64,000 bases of DNA from Ruegeria sp. THAF33 (GCF_009363615.1 NZ_CP045384.1:2106501-2170500), one strand, 5' to 3'; counted from the stretch's first letter, positions 1 to 8,953 are shown. Notes: generated from the letters alone by a model not told the origin. Translations and numbers: made by a program.

Positions 1-522
1 GAACTCAAAGTTCCGGTCTGCCACCATCAACTGCTGTCTGAATTGCGCGTAAACCCGGCTATGCAATTGTTTTAAGGTTTCCGAGCCACAGGCAGAAATA
101 AGCGTCTGGTGAAACTCCTTCTCCGAGGCAAACCAGATCTCGACAAGGTCGCTTGGGTCGTCCGTGGCGTGAATGCGTTTTTCGATATGGCTGAGTTTGT
201 GATGTGCAGCCGTAAGTCTTGCTTCCCAATCCACCCCGCCATTTCGGATCGACATTGCGGTGCCTTCGGCCTCCAACAGAACACGGACATGCGTCAATTC
301 GATAAGCTTCTGCGGCGATCGCATTGGCACGCGGAAACCTTTTTGTTCCTGAAAGTCCACCAAACCAACAGCAGCCAAACGAAAAAGGACTTCACGAACG
401 GCGCTCGCAGAACAGCCATACACTTTACGAAGTTCTTCAGCCCGCACCTTCGCTCCATGCTCGAATCCATTAGAGATCAGGCGCATCTTAAGATCTTGAT
501 AAATATCTATTTCTTCGTTCAT
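1..522 (-). CDS. GntR-family (FCD/FadR-type) transcriptional regulator, C-terminus cut by window edge
   Basis: I read 174 codons without a stop from an ATG at 520-522 (minus strand) to base 1, so the gene runs off the left edge. Residues about 1-65 form the GntR winged helix (MNEEIDIYQDL start; RAEELRKVYGCSASAVREVL recognition region; a QKGFRV wing). An all-helical part with the FCD look follows, including an FHQTLI helix of the kind that carries metal or ligand contacts in FadR-type proteins. It is divergent from the TRAP/sugar-acid operon starting at 721, so it most likely controls that operon in response to a substrate or intermediate. The ligand cannot be told, and the missing C-terminal part holds most of the effector pocket. 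Confidence 0.85.
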   Translation of the reverse strand, partial: MNEEIDIYQDLKMRLISNGFEHGAKVRAEELRKVYGCSASAVREVLFRLAAVGLVDFQEQKGFRVPMRSPQKLIELTHVRVLLEAEGTAMSIRNGGVDWEARLTAAHHKLSHIEKRIHATDDPSDLVEIWFASEKEFHQTLISACGSETLKQLHSRVYAQFRQQLMVADRNFEF

Positions 523-592
523 CCCGGCATGCACCTTAAAGTTTTGTCCAAGTAGCGTCCTAACCTTATTTTCGAATTATCGCAAGAATCTC

Positions 593-610
593 GAAATTTT
601 TAGAAATTTC
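593..610. promoter_or_regulatory. AT-rich inverted repeat in the divergent GntR/TRAP promoter region
   Basis: Bases 523-720 separate the regulator from the TRAP binding-protein gene. The middle (about 565-630) is far more AT-rich than its surroundings and contains GAAATTTTTAGAAATTTC, with a perfect 8-base palindrome GAAATTTC at 603-610 and a near copy at 593-600. It is a candidate operator for the adjacent GntR protein. That is inference from position and symmetry. No promoter hexamers are convincing. Confidence 0.35.
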
Positions 611-720
611 AATTTTTTCTTGTTGCATTCGATTCGTCGGCTTAACGTTTACCTGCGTGACAGCAAAGGAGGCGGCAAGATCTTCCACACCGCGCAACGC
701 ACAACGTCTGGGAGGACAAT

Positions 721-1734
721 ATGAAAATAGTCAAGACAGCGGCCGTGGCGGCCGTAGCCACGACAATGGCAGCCGGTTTCGCGATGGCCGAAACAACGAA
801 GCTTAGAATTCAAACCCATTTTTCGCCCGAAACTCTGTCTGGCCAGATGGCTGCAAAATTTGTTGAAGACATTCAGGAAATGTCGAACGGCGAAATCGAA
901 GTTGAAATGTTCTATTCCTCTTCGGTGGTCAAATCAGTTGAAACCTTCGATGCCGCAGCTACGGGAATTCTGGATTGCGACATGACGGGCGGCGGCTATC
1001 AGACCGGGAAAAACCCGGCCTTCCAGTTTGCGGGTGACCTGCTCGGCGGATATCAGAACCCATACCAGCAAATGGCTTGGCTTCTTCATGGCGGCGGAAG
1101 AGAAGCTGTAAACGATCTATACAACGGCTACGACATGGAGTTCATCGGATGGTGGATTCCCGGGCCGGAGTCGCTTTCTTCGACCAAGCCGATTGCAAAA
1201 GTGGAAGACTTCAAGGATTGGAAATTCCGCTCGCCTCCGGGCCTTGCAACCAAAGTGTTCGCGGAACTTGGGGCTTCTCCGATCGTGATGGACTTCAACG
1301 AAATCTTTACGGCTTTGGAAACCGGCATCATTGATGGTGCGGATGCTGCGAACCTGACTAACAACGTGGGCCTCGGTCTGTACGAGATCGCAGGTCATAC
1401 AAACTATCCCGGTTTCCACTCGATGCCCGCAGATCATCTGGCCTGTCGCAAAGACGTCTGGGAAGCGATGCCTGCGCACCACAAGAAGATCATGGAAGTC
1501 GCAATGGATAGCCTGGCATTGCACAATGCGACAATCAATGAAGTGCAGAACGCTCAGACTGCAAAAGACCTGAAGGCAAAAGGTGTTCAGTTGTACGAAT
1601 GGTCGCCTGAAGACCTGGCAGCGTATCGCGCGGCCGTTCAGGTTGGTTGGACTGAATTCGCAACGACTCCTGAGGCACAGGCGCTTTTGGAAAGCCACAT
1701 CAACTTCCTGCGTGACCTGGGCGCAATGCAGTAA
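721..1734 (+). CDS. TRAP transporter substrate-binding protein (DctP family)
   Basis: Periplasmic solute receptor of a tripartite ATP-independent transporter. The 337-residue protein starts with a Sec signal peptide (MKIVKTAAVAAVATTMAAGF, cleavage after about residue 23, AMA-E). The mature part has the DctP fold pattern, including WKFRSPPG, where R170 corresponds to the arginine that binds substrate carboxylate in this family. That points to an organic or sugar acid ligand. A good Shine-Dalgarno GGGAGGA lies just upstream of the ATG. Its permease partners are the two genes at 3000-5464, with an enolase-superfamily gene between them. Neighbours suggest a sugar acid such as a hexuronate, aldonate or aldarate. 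The exact substrate is not readable. Confidence 0.93.
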   Translation: MKIVKTAAVAAVATTMAAGFAMAETTKLRIQTHFSPETLSGQMAAKFVEDIQEMSNGEIEVEMFYSSSVVKSVETFDAAATGILDCDMTGGGYQTGKNPAFQFAGDLLGGYQNPYQQMAWLLHGGGREAVNDLYNGYDMEFIGWWIPGPESLSSTKPIAKVEDFKDWKFRSPPGLATKVFAELGASPIVMDFNEIFTALETGIIDGADAANLTNNVGLGLYEIAGHTNYPGFHSMPADHLACRKDVWEAMPAHHKKIMEVAMDSLALHNATINEVQNAQTAKDLKAKGVQLYEWSPEDLAAYRAAVQVGWTEFATTPEAQALLESHINFLRDLGAMQ

Positions 1735-1760
1735 TCAGGCTTCGACCGAATTAGGACACT

Positions 1761-1788
1761 CGGAAAGGCCGCACCAGCGGCCTCTCCG
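1761..1788 (+). promoter_or_regulatory. Intercistronic stem-loop after the TRAP binding-protein gene
   Basis: AGGCCGC (1766-1772) and GCGGCCT (1777-1783) pair perfectly around an ACCA loop. An outer CGGA/TCCG stem at 1761-1764 and 1785-1788 extends it with one mismatch. There is no T-run after it, so it does not look like an intrinsic terminator. A hairpin directly behind a binding-protein gene is a common way to protect the upstream message and give more receptor than permease. That role is inferred. Confidence 0.6.
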
Positions 1789-1813
1789 CATCTGCGCCAG
1801 GGTTCAGAACTTC

Positions 1814-2983
1814 ATGAAAATTACCAGAATTATAAGTCATGTACTGCAGTACGACATGCCGGAAGTTCTGGGCTACTCGCAACAGTATTATGACAGGCGC
1901 ACAACCCATCTGGTCGAGATTCAGACAGATGAAGGGGTAACCGGTTGGGGCGAGTGCTTTGGTCCCGGAAACGTAGCCATAGCCAACAAGTCCATCGTGG
2001 AAAACGTCATCCAACCAATGGTCCTCGGCTTGGACCCTTTGGACAAAGACGTGATTTGGCACAAGGTGTACAACCTTTTGCGAGACCATGGCCAAGGCGG
2101 AATGCCAATACAGGCTTTGTCCGGGGTGGACATCGCACTTTGGGACATCACCGGAAAAATCTCTGGCCTCCCCCTCCATAAACTTGTCGGGGGCGCGCAT
2201 CGCACAAGCGTTCCTTGCTACGGCTACGGCATGATGCTCCGGGATGAACCGATTTCTCATCTGGCCAGCCGTTTTGAGGATGAAGCCGCAAAGATCAAGG
2301 CAATGGGATTTACCGCCACCAAAATGAAAACGGGCTTTGGCCCGAAGCCTGATGTGAAGCTGTGCGAAGCAGTTCGACGCGGAGTTGGTGACGACTTTCC
2401 TTTTATGGTCGATGCGAACCATGCCTATACGACTTCGGACGCGTTTTTTGTCGGTCGGGCGCTGGAAGAGCTGGACGCATATTGGTTCGAAGAACCGGTC
2501 GCGCCAGAAGACATTGACGGGTACCGCGAACTGCGCAGTTCGCTCAAAGTCAACATCTCGGGCGGAGAGGCGGTTTTCAATCGCTGGGCCTGGCGCAATC
2601 TTCTTGAAAATCGCGGCATTGATATAGCGCAGCCAGAAGTATGCGCTTTGGGCGGTGTTTCAGAGTATCTCAGGGTACTGGCCCTATGCCACGCACATTT
2701 CACTCCGGTCGTAAATCACGTCTGGGGTAGCGCCATCGCCGTCGCAACTAATCTGCACCTTCTGGCGGCCATGCCAGCAATTCCGGGCGGTTTGCATCCA
2801 TGGGAGCCGATGCTGGAGTTCGACACAACGGACAACAAGTTTCGGGACGATCTGCTGACCGTACCGCTGGAAATTCAAAATCAGGTCAAGGCCAATAATG
2901 GCCGTGTCATGATCCCGACTGGCTCTGGACTGGGTGTCGAGCCGGATCGAGACTTTATCGATCACTACAGGATCGAAGGATAG
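1814..2983 (+). CDS. Mandelate racemase / muconate lactonizing enzyme family (enolase superfamily)
   Basis: Cytoplasmic enolase-superfamily enzyme of 389 residues that abstracts the proton next to a carboxylate (dehydratase, racemase or lactonizing reaction). I place the start at the ATG at 1814 (MKITRIISHVLQYD); the reading frame is open further upstream, but there it overlaps the preceding gene. Visible catalytic groups are the KMK motif (K170, K172), metal ligands D200 (VDANHAY), E226 (WFEEP) and E252 (GGE), and a D270/H302 pair (VNHVWG). This is the arrangement of the mandelate racemase subgroup. A sugar-acid dehydratase (galactonate, arabinonate, galactarate or similar) is the most likely activity given the TRAP and uxa/uxu neighbours. 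The gene sits between the TRAP receptor and permease genes. Confidence 0.88.
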   Translation: MKITRIISHVLQYDMPEVLGYSQQYYDRRTTHLVEIQTDEGVTGWGECFGPGNVAIANKSIVENVIQPMVLGLDPLDKDVIWHKVYNLLRDHGQGGMPIQALSGVDIALWDITGKISGLPLHKLVGGAHRTSVPCYGYGMMLRDEPISHLASRFEDEAAKIKAMGFTATKMKTGFGPKPDVKLCEAVRRGVGDDFPFMVDANHAYTTSDAFFVGRALEELDAYWFEEPVAPEDIDGYRELRSSLKVNISGGEAVFNRWAWRNLLENRGIDIAQPEVCALGGVSEYLRVLALCHAHFTPVVNHVWGSAIAVATNLHLLAAMPAIPGGLHPWEPMLEFDTTDNKFRDDLLTVPLEIQNQVKANNGRVMIPTGSGLGVEPDRDFIDHYRIEG

Positions 2984-2999
2984 GGACGAGGGTTACGCG

Positions 3000-3842
3000 A
3001 TGCACAAGAATTCAGGCGGACCAATTGAATGGCTCATACCGTTGGCCTTCGTCGCGACTGCCAGTTGGCTTGTTTGGCATCTTCCAGCATTCCTGTTGGA
3101 TTGGCTGCCTTACACCTCTGAATCCCTCAAAAGTCAGGTAACGGAAATATATCTACGCAGCGACGTCACGCCCGAATTGCCTGGTGTGTTCGGGGGGTTT
3201 GTCGACATCATCGACGTGGCTGCGCTCGTCCTTCTGCCGTTTCTTGCAGTGATTGGTACAAAGACCGTGCGCCCGGCGACGATGGAGTTCGAAGGCTCGA
3301 CGGTTATGGATCGTTTCGCCCTGTTCATCGGCCGAGTTACGATGATGATGATCGCAATCATGACTGTCGTCATGCTCTACGAAGTCTTCATGCGCTATAT
3401 CCTTGAGAAGCCGACCGAGTGGGCCAACGAAATGACACTGTGGTTCGCCAGCTTTGTGTTTTTGATGTCTGGCTACTATGCCATGCAGCAACGCAGTCAC
3501 ATACGAATATTCCTGCTTTACGACGCAGTTCCACGTTGGCTTCAGCGCGTTTTTGACACGGTTTCAACAATACTGATCGTCCTGTTTGCCTTCTTTCTGG
3601 TCTACGGCAGTTACAAACAGGTGTTCGTCAACAAGCTCTATAAATGGGAGCTTTACGGCTCCGCCTTCAATCCTCCGATCCCGGCGACGTTGCAGCCGAT
3701 GGTACTGATCGTGATTACGCTCGTCGCAATGCAGGCAATTTTGAACTTGGTCGCGGATTGGAACAAAGAACCGGAAATCCACACAGATGAACCGGACGAG
3801 GACGAAATTGAAATGATCAAACGGGCGGTGGGACAAGACTGA
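3000..3842 (+). CDS. TRAP transporter small permease (DctQ family), long form
   Basis: Inner-membrane small subunit of the TRAP transporter, 280 residues from the ATG at 3000, which follows a GGGACGAGGG ribosome site; an upstream in-frame ATG at 2934 would lie inside the previous gene. The C-terminal half has the usual four-helix DctQ domain (MLYEVFMRYI, EWANEMTLWFASF). The N-terminal part adds about two hydrophobic segments joined by a polar loop, and the tail is acidic (DEPDEDEIE). Ordinary DctQ proteins are about 160-200 residues. It overlaps the large permease start by one base (TGATG), so the two are translationally coupled. Confidence 0.88.
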   Translation: MHKNSGGPIEWLIPLAFVATASWLVWHLPAFLLDWLPYTSESLKSQVTEIYLRSDVTPELPGVFGGFVDIIDVAALVLLPFLAVIGTKTVRPATMEFEGSTVMDRFALFIGRVTMMMIAIMTVVMLYEVFMRYILEKPTEWANEMTLWFASFVFLMSGYYAMQQRSHIRIFLLYDAVPRWLQRVFDTVSTILIVLFAFFLVYGSYKQVFVNKLYKWELYGSAFNPPIPATLQPMVLIVITLVAMQAILNLVADWNKEPEIHTDEPDEDEIEMIKRAVGQD

Positions 3843-5464
3843 TGGATATTGGAACAATCTCACTCATTCTGATGGTCGCCCTGATCATTCTCCTGGCGAT
3901 CGGGATGCCCCTGGGTCTGGCCTCGGCTTCGCTTGCGGTTCTGGTTCTTGTCCTGAAGTTCGAACCGACACTTCTTTTGAACCCGTTTTCATTCGGCGAC
4001 GGGATTCTCACCGGGCGGCCAGGCACTGGGCCACTCTATATTCTGGCGCAAAAGATATACGGGCTCTTAACGGACTACGTGCTTATTTCCGTGCCTTTGT
4101 TCATCTTCATGGCGTCGCTGCTAGAGCGGTCCGGGATCGCGCGCGACATGTATTCGTCGCTGAATGTCTGGCTGTCCAGAACGCGTGGCGGTATCGCGAT
4201 CGTGACCTCGATCATGGCAGTGATCATGGCGGCCATGTCCGGCATCATCGGCGGTGAGGTTGTCCTGCTGGGCCTGATCGCCCTGCCCCAGATGCTGCGC
4301 CTCGGCTATGATCAGAACCTCGCGATCGGCGTCATCTGCGCCTCGGGGTCGCTGGGTACCATGATTCCGCCCTCGATCGTTCTGATCATCTATGGGCTGA
4401 TCACCGAAACCTCGATCAAGTCGCTGTTCACCGCGTCTTTCATTCCCGGCTTCATGCTGGCCTCGATGATCATTCTGTACATCATCATTCGCACGCGGCT
4501 AAATCCTCACCACGCGCCGCTGCCGGAACCGGATCCGAGCGACCCCGAACCGGCCGAAAAGCGCAAACTGTTTGCGGCCTTCATGAGCATCGTCGTCGCC
4601 GGATTTTCTACCGTTCTGTTTATCCGGGCTGCGTTTTTCGAGCTTTCCGGCTCGAACGCTGCCAGCCAGGGCGAGCCCGCACGGCTGGGTACGGCTGACT
4701 ACCTGCCTTGGTTTGCCAGCATCACCATCGTCGCCCTACTGCTGATCTTCTTTGTCTTTGGGAGACAGCGCGCAAAAATCGGCTGGGAAATGGGCAAAGG
4801 TCTCGTCGCGCCGCTGGTCGTCATCGGCGTCGTGCTCGGCTCGATCTATGGCGGGATCACGGGCATCACCGAGGCTGCAGGCATGGGTGCCTTCGCTGTT
4901 CTGATCATCGCCATTCTGCGGGGCGAAGGATCATTCGAGCTGGTTTGGGACAGCTTGATGCGGACGCTCAAATCCACAGGCACCATCATATGGGTAACCA
5001 TCGGGGCCGCCGCGCTGGCGGGTGCCTACACCATTGCCGGCGGACCTCAATACGTGGCCGACCTGATCGTCGGGCAAGACCTGCCGACCATGCTGGTCAT
5101 TCTGGTAATGATGCTGATCCTGCTGTTCATGGGCGCGTTCATGGATTGGGTCGGCATCGTGCTGTTAATCATTCCGGTCTTTCTGCCGATCGTCCTGCGC
5201 CTTCCTATCGAGGAAATCGGTCTCATTGGCGAGTTGCAACCGAGTCATGTCGCGATCTGGTTTGGCGTCGTGTTCTGTATGAACATGCAGGTCAGCTTCC
5301 TGTCGCCCCCGTTCGGCCCGGCTGCGTTCTATCTGAAATCTGTGGCTCCGCCGCATATCAGCCTGACGGATATCTTCCGCGGCTTCCTGCCATTCATCGG
5401 GATCCAGTTGCTGGCACTTTCCGTTCTTCTGATCTGGCCGGGCATCATCGCGCTGCTTTTGTGA
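3842..5464 (+). CDS. TRAP transporter large permease (DctM family), extended
   Basis: Inner-membrane transport subunit that couples solute uptake to the sodium or proton gradient. DctM signatures are clear: GGEVVLLGLIALPQM, ASGSLGTMIPPSIVLIIYG, and GGITGITEAAGMGAFAV in the second half. At 540 residues it is about 110 longer than typical DctM proteins. The extra length is in the middle (about residues 225-310), where a charged proline-rich loop (PLPEPDPSDPEPAEKRK) is followed by two further hydrophobic helices. The partner small permease is also enlarged, which suggests a co-evolved long TRAP subtype. Confidence 0.93.
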   Translation: MDIGTISLILMVALIILLAIGMPLGLASASLAVLVLVLKFEPTLLLNPFSFGDGILTGRPGTGPLYILAQKIYGLLTDYVLISVPLFIFMASLLERSGIARDMYSSLNVWLSRTRGGIAIVTSIMAVIMAAMSGIIGGEVVLLGLIALPQMLRLGYDQNLAIGVICASGSLGTMIPPSIVLIIYGLITETSIKSLFTASFIPGFMLASMIILYIIIRTRLNPHHAPLPEPDPSDPEPAEKRKLFAAFMSIVVAGFSTVLFIRAAFFELSGSNAASQGEPARLGTADYLPWFASITIVALLLIFFVFGRQRAKIGWEMGKGLVAPLVVIGVVLGSIYGGITGITEAAGMGAFAVLIIAILRGEGSFELVWDSLMRTLKSTGTIIWVTIGAAALAGAYTIAGGPQYVADLIVGQDLPTMLVILVMMLILLFMGAFMDWVGIVLLIIPVFLPIVLRLPIEEIGLIGELQPSHVAIWFGVVFCMNMQVSFLSPPFGPAAFYLKSVAPPHISLTDIFRGFLPFIGIQLLALSVLLIWPGIIALLL

Positions 5465-5474
5465 GGTTGCACAC

Positions 5475-6425
5475 ATGCTGACACAGAAACAGATTGGCAA
5501 GTTCCAGACCGATGGATACCTCGTGGTCAAGGATGTAATTCCCGGTGATGTCCTGGATCGGGTGCAGTCCGAATACTCGGATGTCCTGAACCGGCTCTAT
5601 GACGGTTGGTACGAAAAAGGGCTGGTCAAGGACGAGCCGTCCGGAATGTCTTTCTGGGACAAACTCCTGTCCGCCTATCAGGCCGGTTGCGACTATTTCC
5701 AGCCGCTGGACATCTCATTGCCCGGCGACCGGATCATGGCGGACACACCTTTCCATATTGGGCCCGCCGTGTTCGACTTGCTGACGGCCCAACCCATGCT
5801 GGACATCGTCGAGCAGTTGATCGGGCCAGAGTTGGTCAGCAATCCGATCCAGCATGTTCGGCTGAAGCCCCCTGCCCTCAAGCTGTCCAAGGACGAGGTG
5901 CGGGCGCATATCACCGCAACGGACTGGCATCAGGACCGGGCAGTTGCGTTGGAAGATGCGGACCAGACCGACATGGTCACGGTCTGGATTGCCGTCAACG
6001 ATGCAACGGTCGAAAACGGCTGCCTGCAAGTGCTGCCTAAGGCAAAGGACCAATCCATCCTGCCGCATTGTGCGCGGACGCAGACAGGCATTGCCGACGG
6101 GTTCATTGACGAAGACCGCGCCCTGCCCCTGCCTGTCAAGGCGGGCGGGATCATCCTGTTTCACCCTCTGACACCACATGCGTCGCTGGTCAATGAAACG
6201 GACCGGTTCCGCTGGTCGTTCGACATCCGCTTCAGTGCAGCAGGCCAACCCACCGGTCGAGACCATTTCCCAAGCTTCATCGCGAGGTCCAGATCGCGCC
6301 CCGAAACCGAGCTGCGGGATTGGCGTGTCTGCAAGTCAAATTGGGAGGCGGCGCGGGCAAGGCTGTCCGGGCAACCGCACATAGATATTCACCGGTGGAC
6401 ATCGGACTCGCCCTTTTGCGCTTAG
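5475..6425 (+). CDS. Phytanoyl-CoA dioxygenase (PhyH) family protein
   Basis: Predicted cytoplasmic Fe(II)/2-oxoglutarate-dependent oxygenase, 316 residues. The facial triad is visible: H152 and D154 in TDWHQDRA, and H235 in HPLTPHASL. R246 in FRWSFDIRF is placed for 2-oxoglutarate binding. The gene starts 10 bases after the large TRAP permease and has the same orientation, so it is part of the uptake operon. PhyH proteins hydroxylate or oxidatively demethylate small molecules. A role in unmasking a modified substrate, for example removing an O-methyl group or hydroxylating a transported acid, would fit but is inference only. Confidence 0.85.
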   Translation: MLTQKQIGKFQTDGYLVVKDVIPGDVLDRVQSEYSDVLNRLYDGWYEKGLVKDEPSGMSFWDKLLSAYQAGCDYFQPLDISLPGDRIMADTPFHIGPAVFDLLTAQPMLDIVEQLIGPELVSNPIQHVRLKPPALKLSKDEVRAHITATDWHQDRAVALEDADQTDMVTVWIAVNDATVENGCLQVLPKAKDQSILPHCARTQTGIADGFIDEDRALPLPVKAGGIILFHPLTPHASLVNETDRFRWSFDIRFSAAGQPTGRDHFPSFIARSRSRPETELRDWRVCKSNWEAARARLSGQPHIDIHRWTSDSPFCA

Positions 6426-6449
6426 ATTCGGCTGCCAGGAAAGCTGATT

Positions 6450-7952
6450 ATGACTTTTGTACGTTTAGATCGAATGGATAGCGTGGTGGTTGCAACTCGG
6501 CCCCTGGAGGTCGGCAGTTTGGTCGAGGATGTCACGACCAATGCGCGCATCCCCTCGGGCCACAAGGTCGCCACGCAGATGATTGTACCGGGCGATCCGG
6601 TAAGAAAATATGCCCAGATCATCGGTTACGCGACCCAAATGATCCACCCCGGCGATCATGTGCACACCCACAATGTCGAGTTCCGCAACACCAGCGTGGA
6701 CTATGAGTTTGCGACGGATCACAGGCCTATGAGACCCGCCGCTTCGGTCGATACGTTCATGGGCTACCACCGGGACAACGGTCGGGTCGGTACGCGCAAT
6801 TACATCGCGGTTCTGACCACCGTGAACTGTTCGGCGACGGCGGCTCGCATGATCGCCAATCACTTCACGCCGGACAAGCTGGCCGAGTATCCAAATGTCG
6901 ACGGCGTGGTGGCTTTTGTCCACGGAACAGGCTGCGGAATGGCCGATTCAGGCGACGGTTTCGAAGCTCTTCAACGGGTCATGTGGGGGTTTGCCAAACA
7001 TCCCAATCACGCTGCCGTTCTGATGGTCGGTCTGGGCTGCGAGATGAACCAGATCGACTGGCTGCTGGACGCGTATGGGCTGAAGCAGAACCCCACTTTC
7101 CAGACGATGAACATCCAGAACATCGCCGGACTGCGCCGGACCGTGGAAATGGGCATCACCAAGATTAATCAGATGCTTCCCATTGCCAATGAGGCGCGGC
7201 GCAGCGAAGCCCCTGCGTCCGAATTGATGGTTGCGCTACAATGCGGTGGATCGGACGCCTGGTCCGGCGTGACCGCGAACCCGGCGCTTGGACGCGCCTG
7301 CGATCTGTTGGTCGCCCAAGGCGGCACGGGTGTCTTGGCGGAGACGCCGGAGATTTACGGAGCCGAACACCTTTTGACCCGCCGTGCCCTTGATCGCGCA
7401 ACCGGGGAAAGGCTGATCGGACTGATCGATTGGTGGCAGGACTACACCGCCCGCAATCACGGTTCGATGGACAACAACCCAAGCCCCGGCAACAAACAAG
7501 GGGGTCTGACGACCATCCTTGAGAAATCGCTGGGGGCGGCGGCGAAGGGCGGAACCAGCCCTTTGACCGGTGTGTTCAAATACGCCGAACCCATCACCGC
7601 CAAGGGCTTCACCTTTATGGACAGCCCCGGATATGACCCAGCCTCGGTGACAGGGCAGATCGCGGCCGGATGCAACCTTGTGTGCTTCACCACGGGGCGC
7701 GGCTCTGCATTTGGATCGAAACCGGCGCCCACGCTCAAAATCGCCACCAATTCGGAATTGGCAGCGCGCATGCCTGAAGACATGGACGTTGATGCGGGCG
7801 ACATCCTGACCAAAGGCGTCAGCGTCGAAGAAAAAGGACAGGAAATATACCGACGACTGCTCCAAGTCGCCTCGGGCGCGCGAACCAAGTCCGAGGCGCA
7901 GGGCTTGGGTGATTACGAATTCGTTCCCTGGCAGATCGGAGCGGTGATGTGA
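6450..7952 (+). CDS. UxaA/GarD-family sugar-acid dehydratase (altronate or galactarate dehydratase type)
   Basis: Iron-dependent cytoplasmic dehydratase of 500 residues, full length for the family. An N-terminal SAF domain (about residues 1-95; IPSGHKVATQMI, GDHVHTHN) is joined to the UxaA core. Conserved stretches are GCGMADSGDG, MVGLGCEMNQ, LQCGGSDAWSGVTANPALG, NPSPGNKQGG, CFTTGRGSAFGSKPAP and KIATNSELA. UxaA converts D-altronate to 2-keto-3-deoxygluconate; GarD acts on galactarate. The middle (VALQCGGSDAWSGVTANPA) leans to neither exclusively, so I leave the substrate open. The product would suit the downstream KDG-type kinase at 10860. Confidence 0.9.
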   Translation: MTFVRLDRMDSVVVATRPLEVGSLVEDVTTNARIPSGHKVATQMIVPGDPVRKYAQIIGYATQMIHPGDHVHTHNVEFRNTSVDYEFATDHRPMRPAASVDTFMGYHRDNGRVGTRNYIAVLTTVNCSATAARMIANHFTPDKLAEYPNVDGVVAFVHGTGCGMADSGDGFEALQRVMWGFAKHPNHAAVLMVGLGCEMNQIDWLLDAYGLKQNPTFQTMNIQNIAGLRRTVEMGITKINQMLPIANEARRSEAPASELMVALQCGGSDAWSGVTANPALGRACDLLVAQGGTGVLAETPEIYGAEHLLTRRALDRATGERLIGLIDWWQDYTARNHGSMDNNPSPGNKQGGLTTILEKSLGAAAKGGTSPLTGVFKYAEPITAKGFTFMDSPGYDPASVTGQIAAGCNLVCFTTGRGSAFGSKPAPTLKIATNSELAARMPEDMDVDAGDILTKGVSVEEKGQEIYRRLLQVASGARTKSEAQGLGDYEFVPWQIGAVM

Positions 7953-8953
7953 AACGGATCCTTGTAGCCGGCGGCGGGTTGATAGGTATCCGCCACGTGC
8001 GCGCCGTGATTGAGCATCCCGGCTGCACGTTGGTCGGGTTGGCCGATCCAGACGGCTCGATCCAGATCGACGCGCCGCGTTTTGCCAGTATGGACGAGGT
8101 GTGGGACCCGGTGGATGGCGTCATCATTGCAACGCCGACCCGCCTGCATGCCGAACATGGCATTCTGGCCGCATCCCGCGGTTGGCACATGCTGATCGAA
8201 AAGCCGGTTGCCGCGTCGGTCGATGATGCCCTGCGCCTGAAGAGGGCCGTTCGTCAAGCCGAAGTCCGCAGTCTGGTGGGGCACCACCGGCGGTATCACA
8301 GCACCTTGCAGCACCTGAAAAAAGTGATCGAGAAAGGTACGATCGGACAAGTCATCAACGTCTCGTTGTTGTGGGCCATGCGCAAGCCCGAAAGCTATTT
8401 TGAACAGAACTGGCGGACTTCGGATGGCAGCCCGGTCATGATCAACCTGGTGCATGATATCGATGTCCTGCGCTTTGTGATCGGAGAAATCTCGGATGTC
8501 GTCGCCCTGCCCGGCGCGTCGATCCGCGGATCGGATCGGATAGAAAGCGGCGCGGTCGCGATTGCGTTCGAAAACGGCGCGACGGGCGCCATCAGCTTTG
8601 CTGACACCGCGCCCAGTCCCTGGGGGTTTGAAGCCGGAACCGGCGAAAATCCGAACATCGGCACGACCCACCAGGACATGATGTGGATCACGGGAACCAG
8701 CGGCGCTGTCAGTTTTCCCTCTATGACCCTGTGGCGCGGAAATGATTGGAGTACTGCGGCCCAAAAAAGCCAACTTACACGACCGGAACAGCAACGCGCA
8801 CCGCTGGAGGCGCAACTGGATCACTTTCTTGACGTGATCGACGGCGCGTCTCCACTGATCGACGTCGAGGATGCGGCCCGGACGCTCGAAGTCACATCAA
8901 GGATCGAAATGGGGCTTAAGGCGCGATCAGCTCGAGTGCGGGCGCCGGCCTGA
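7949..8953 (+). CDS. Gfo/Idh/MocA family oxidoreductase
   Basis: NAD(P)-dependent sugar or cyclitol dehydrogenase, 334 residues, starting with GTG and overlapping the UxaA-type gene by four bases. The Rossmann motif is GGGLIG (residues 8-13), the family EKP motif is E84-K85-P86, and H169-D170 with D172 (LVHDIDVL) provide the usual second-domain active-site residues. The tight overlap suggests that it supplies or consumes the dehydratase substrate, for example by oxidising a sugar to a keto sugar. Substrate cannot be assigned from sequence. Confidence 0.88.
   Translation: MKRILVAGGGLIGIRHVRAVIEHPGCTLVGLADPDGSIQIDAPRFASMDEVWDPVDGVIIATPTRLHAEHGILAASRGWHMLIEKPVAASVDDALRLKRAVRQAEVRSLVGHHRRYHSTLQHLKKVIEKGTIGQVINVSLLWAMRKPESYFEQNWRTSDGSPVMINLVHDIDVLRFVIGEISDVVALPGASIRGSDRIESGAVAIAFENGATGAISFADTAPSPWGFEAGTGENPNIGTTHQDMMWITGTSGAVSFPSMTLWRGNDWSTAAQKSQLTRPEQQRAPLEAQLDHFLDVIDGASPLIDVEDAARTLEVTSRIEMGLKARSARVRAPA

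Noticed and set aside
72-290. Minus-strand 72-codon frame at the left edge
   Set aside because: It lies in another frame of the GntR gene, which is open from 522 to the window edge and has a full winged-helix motif.
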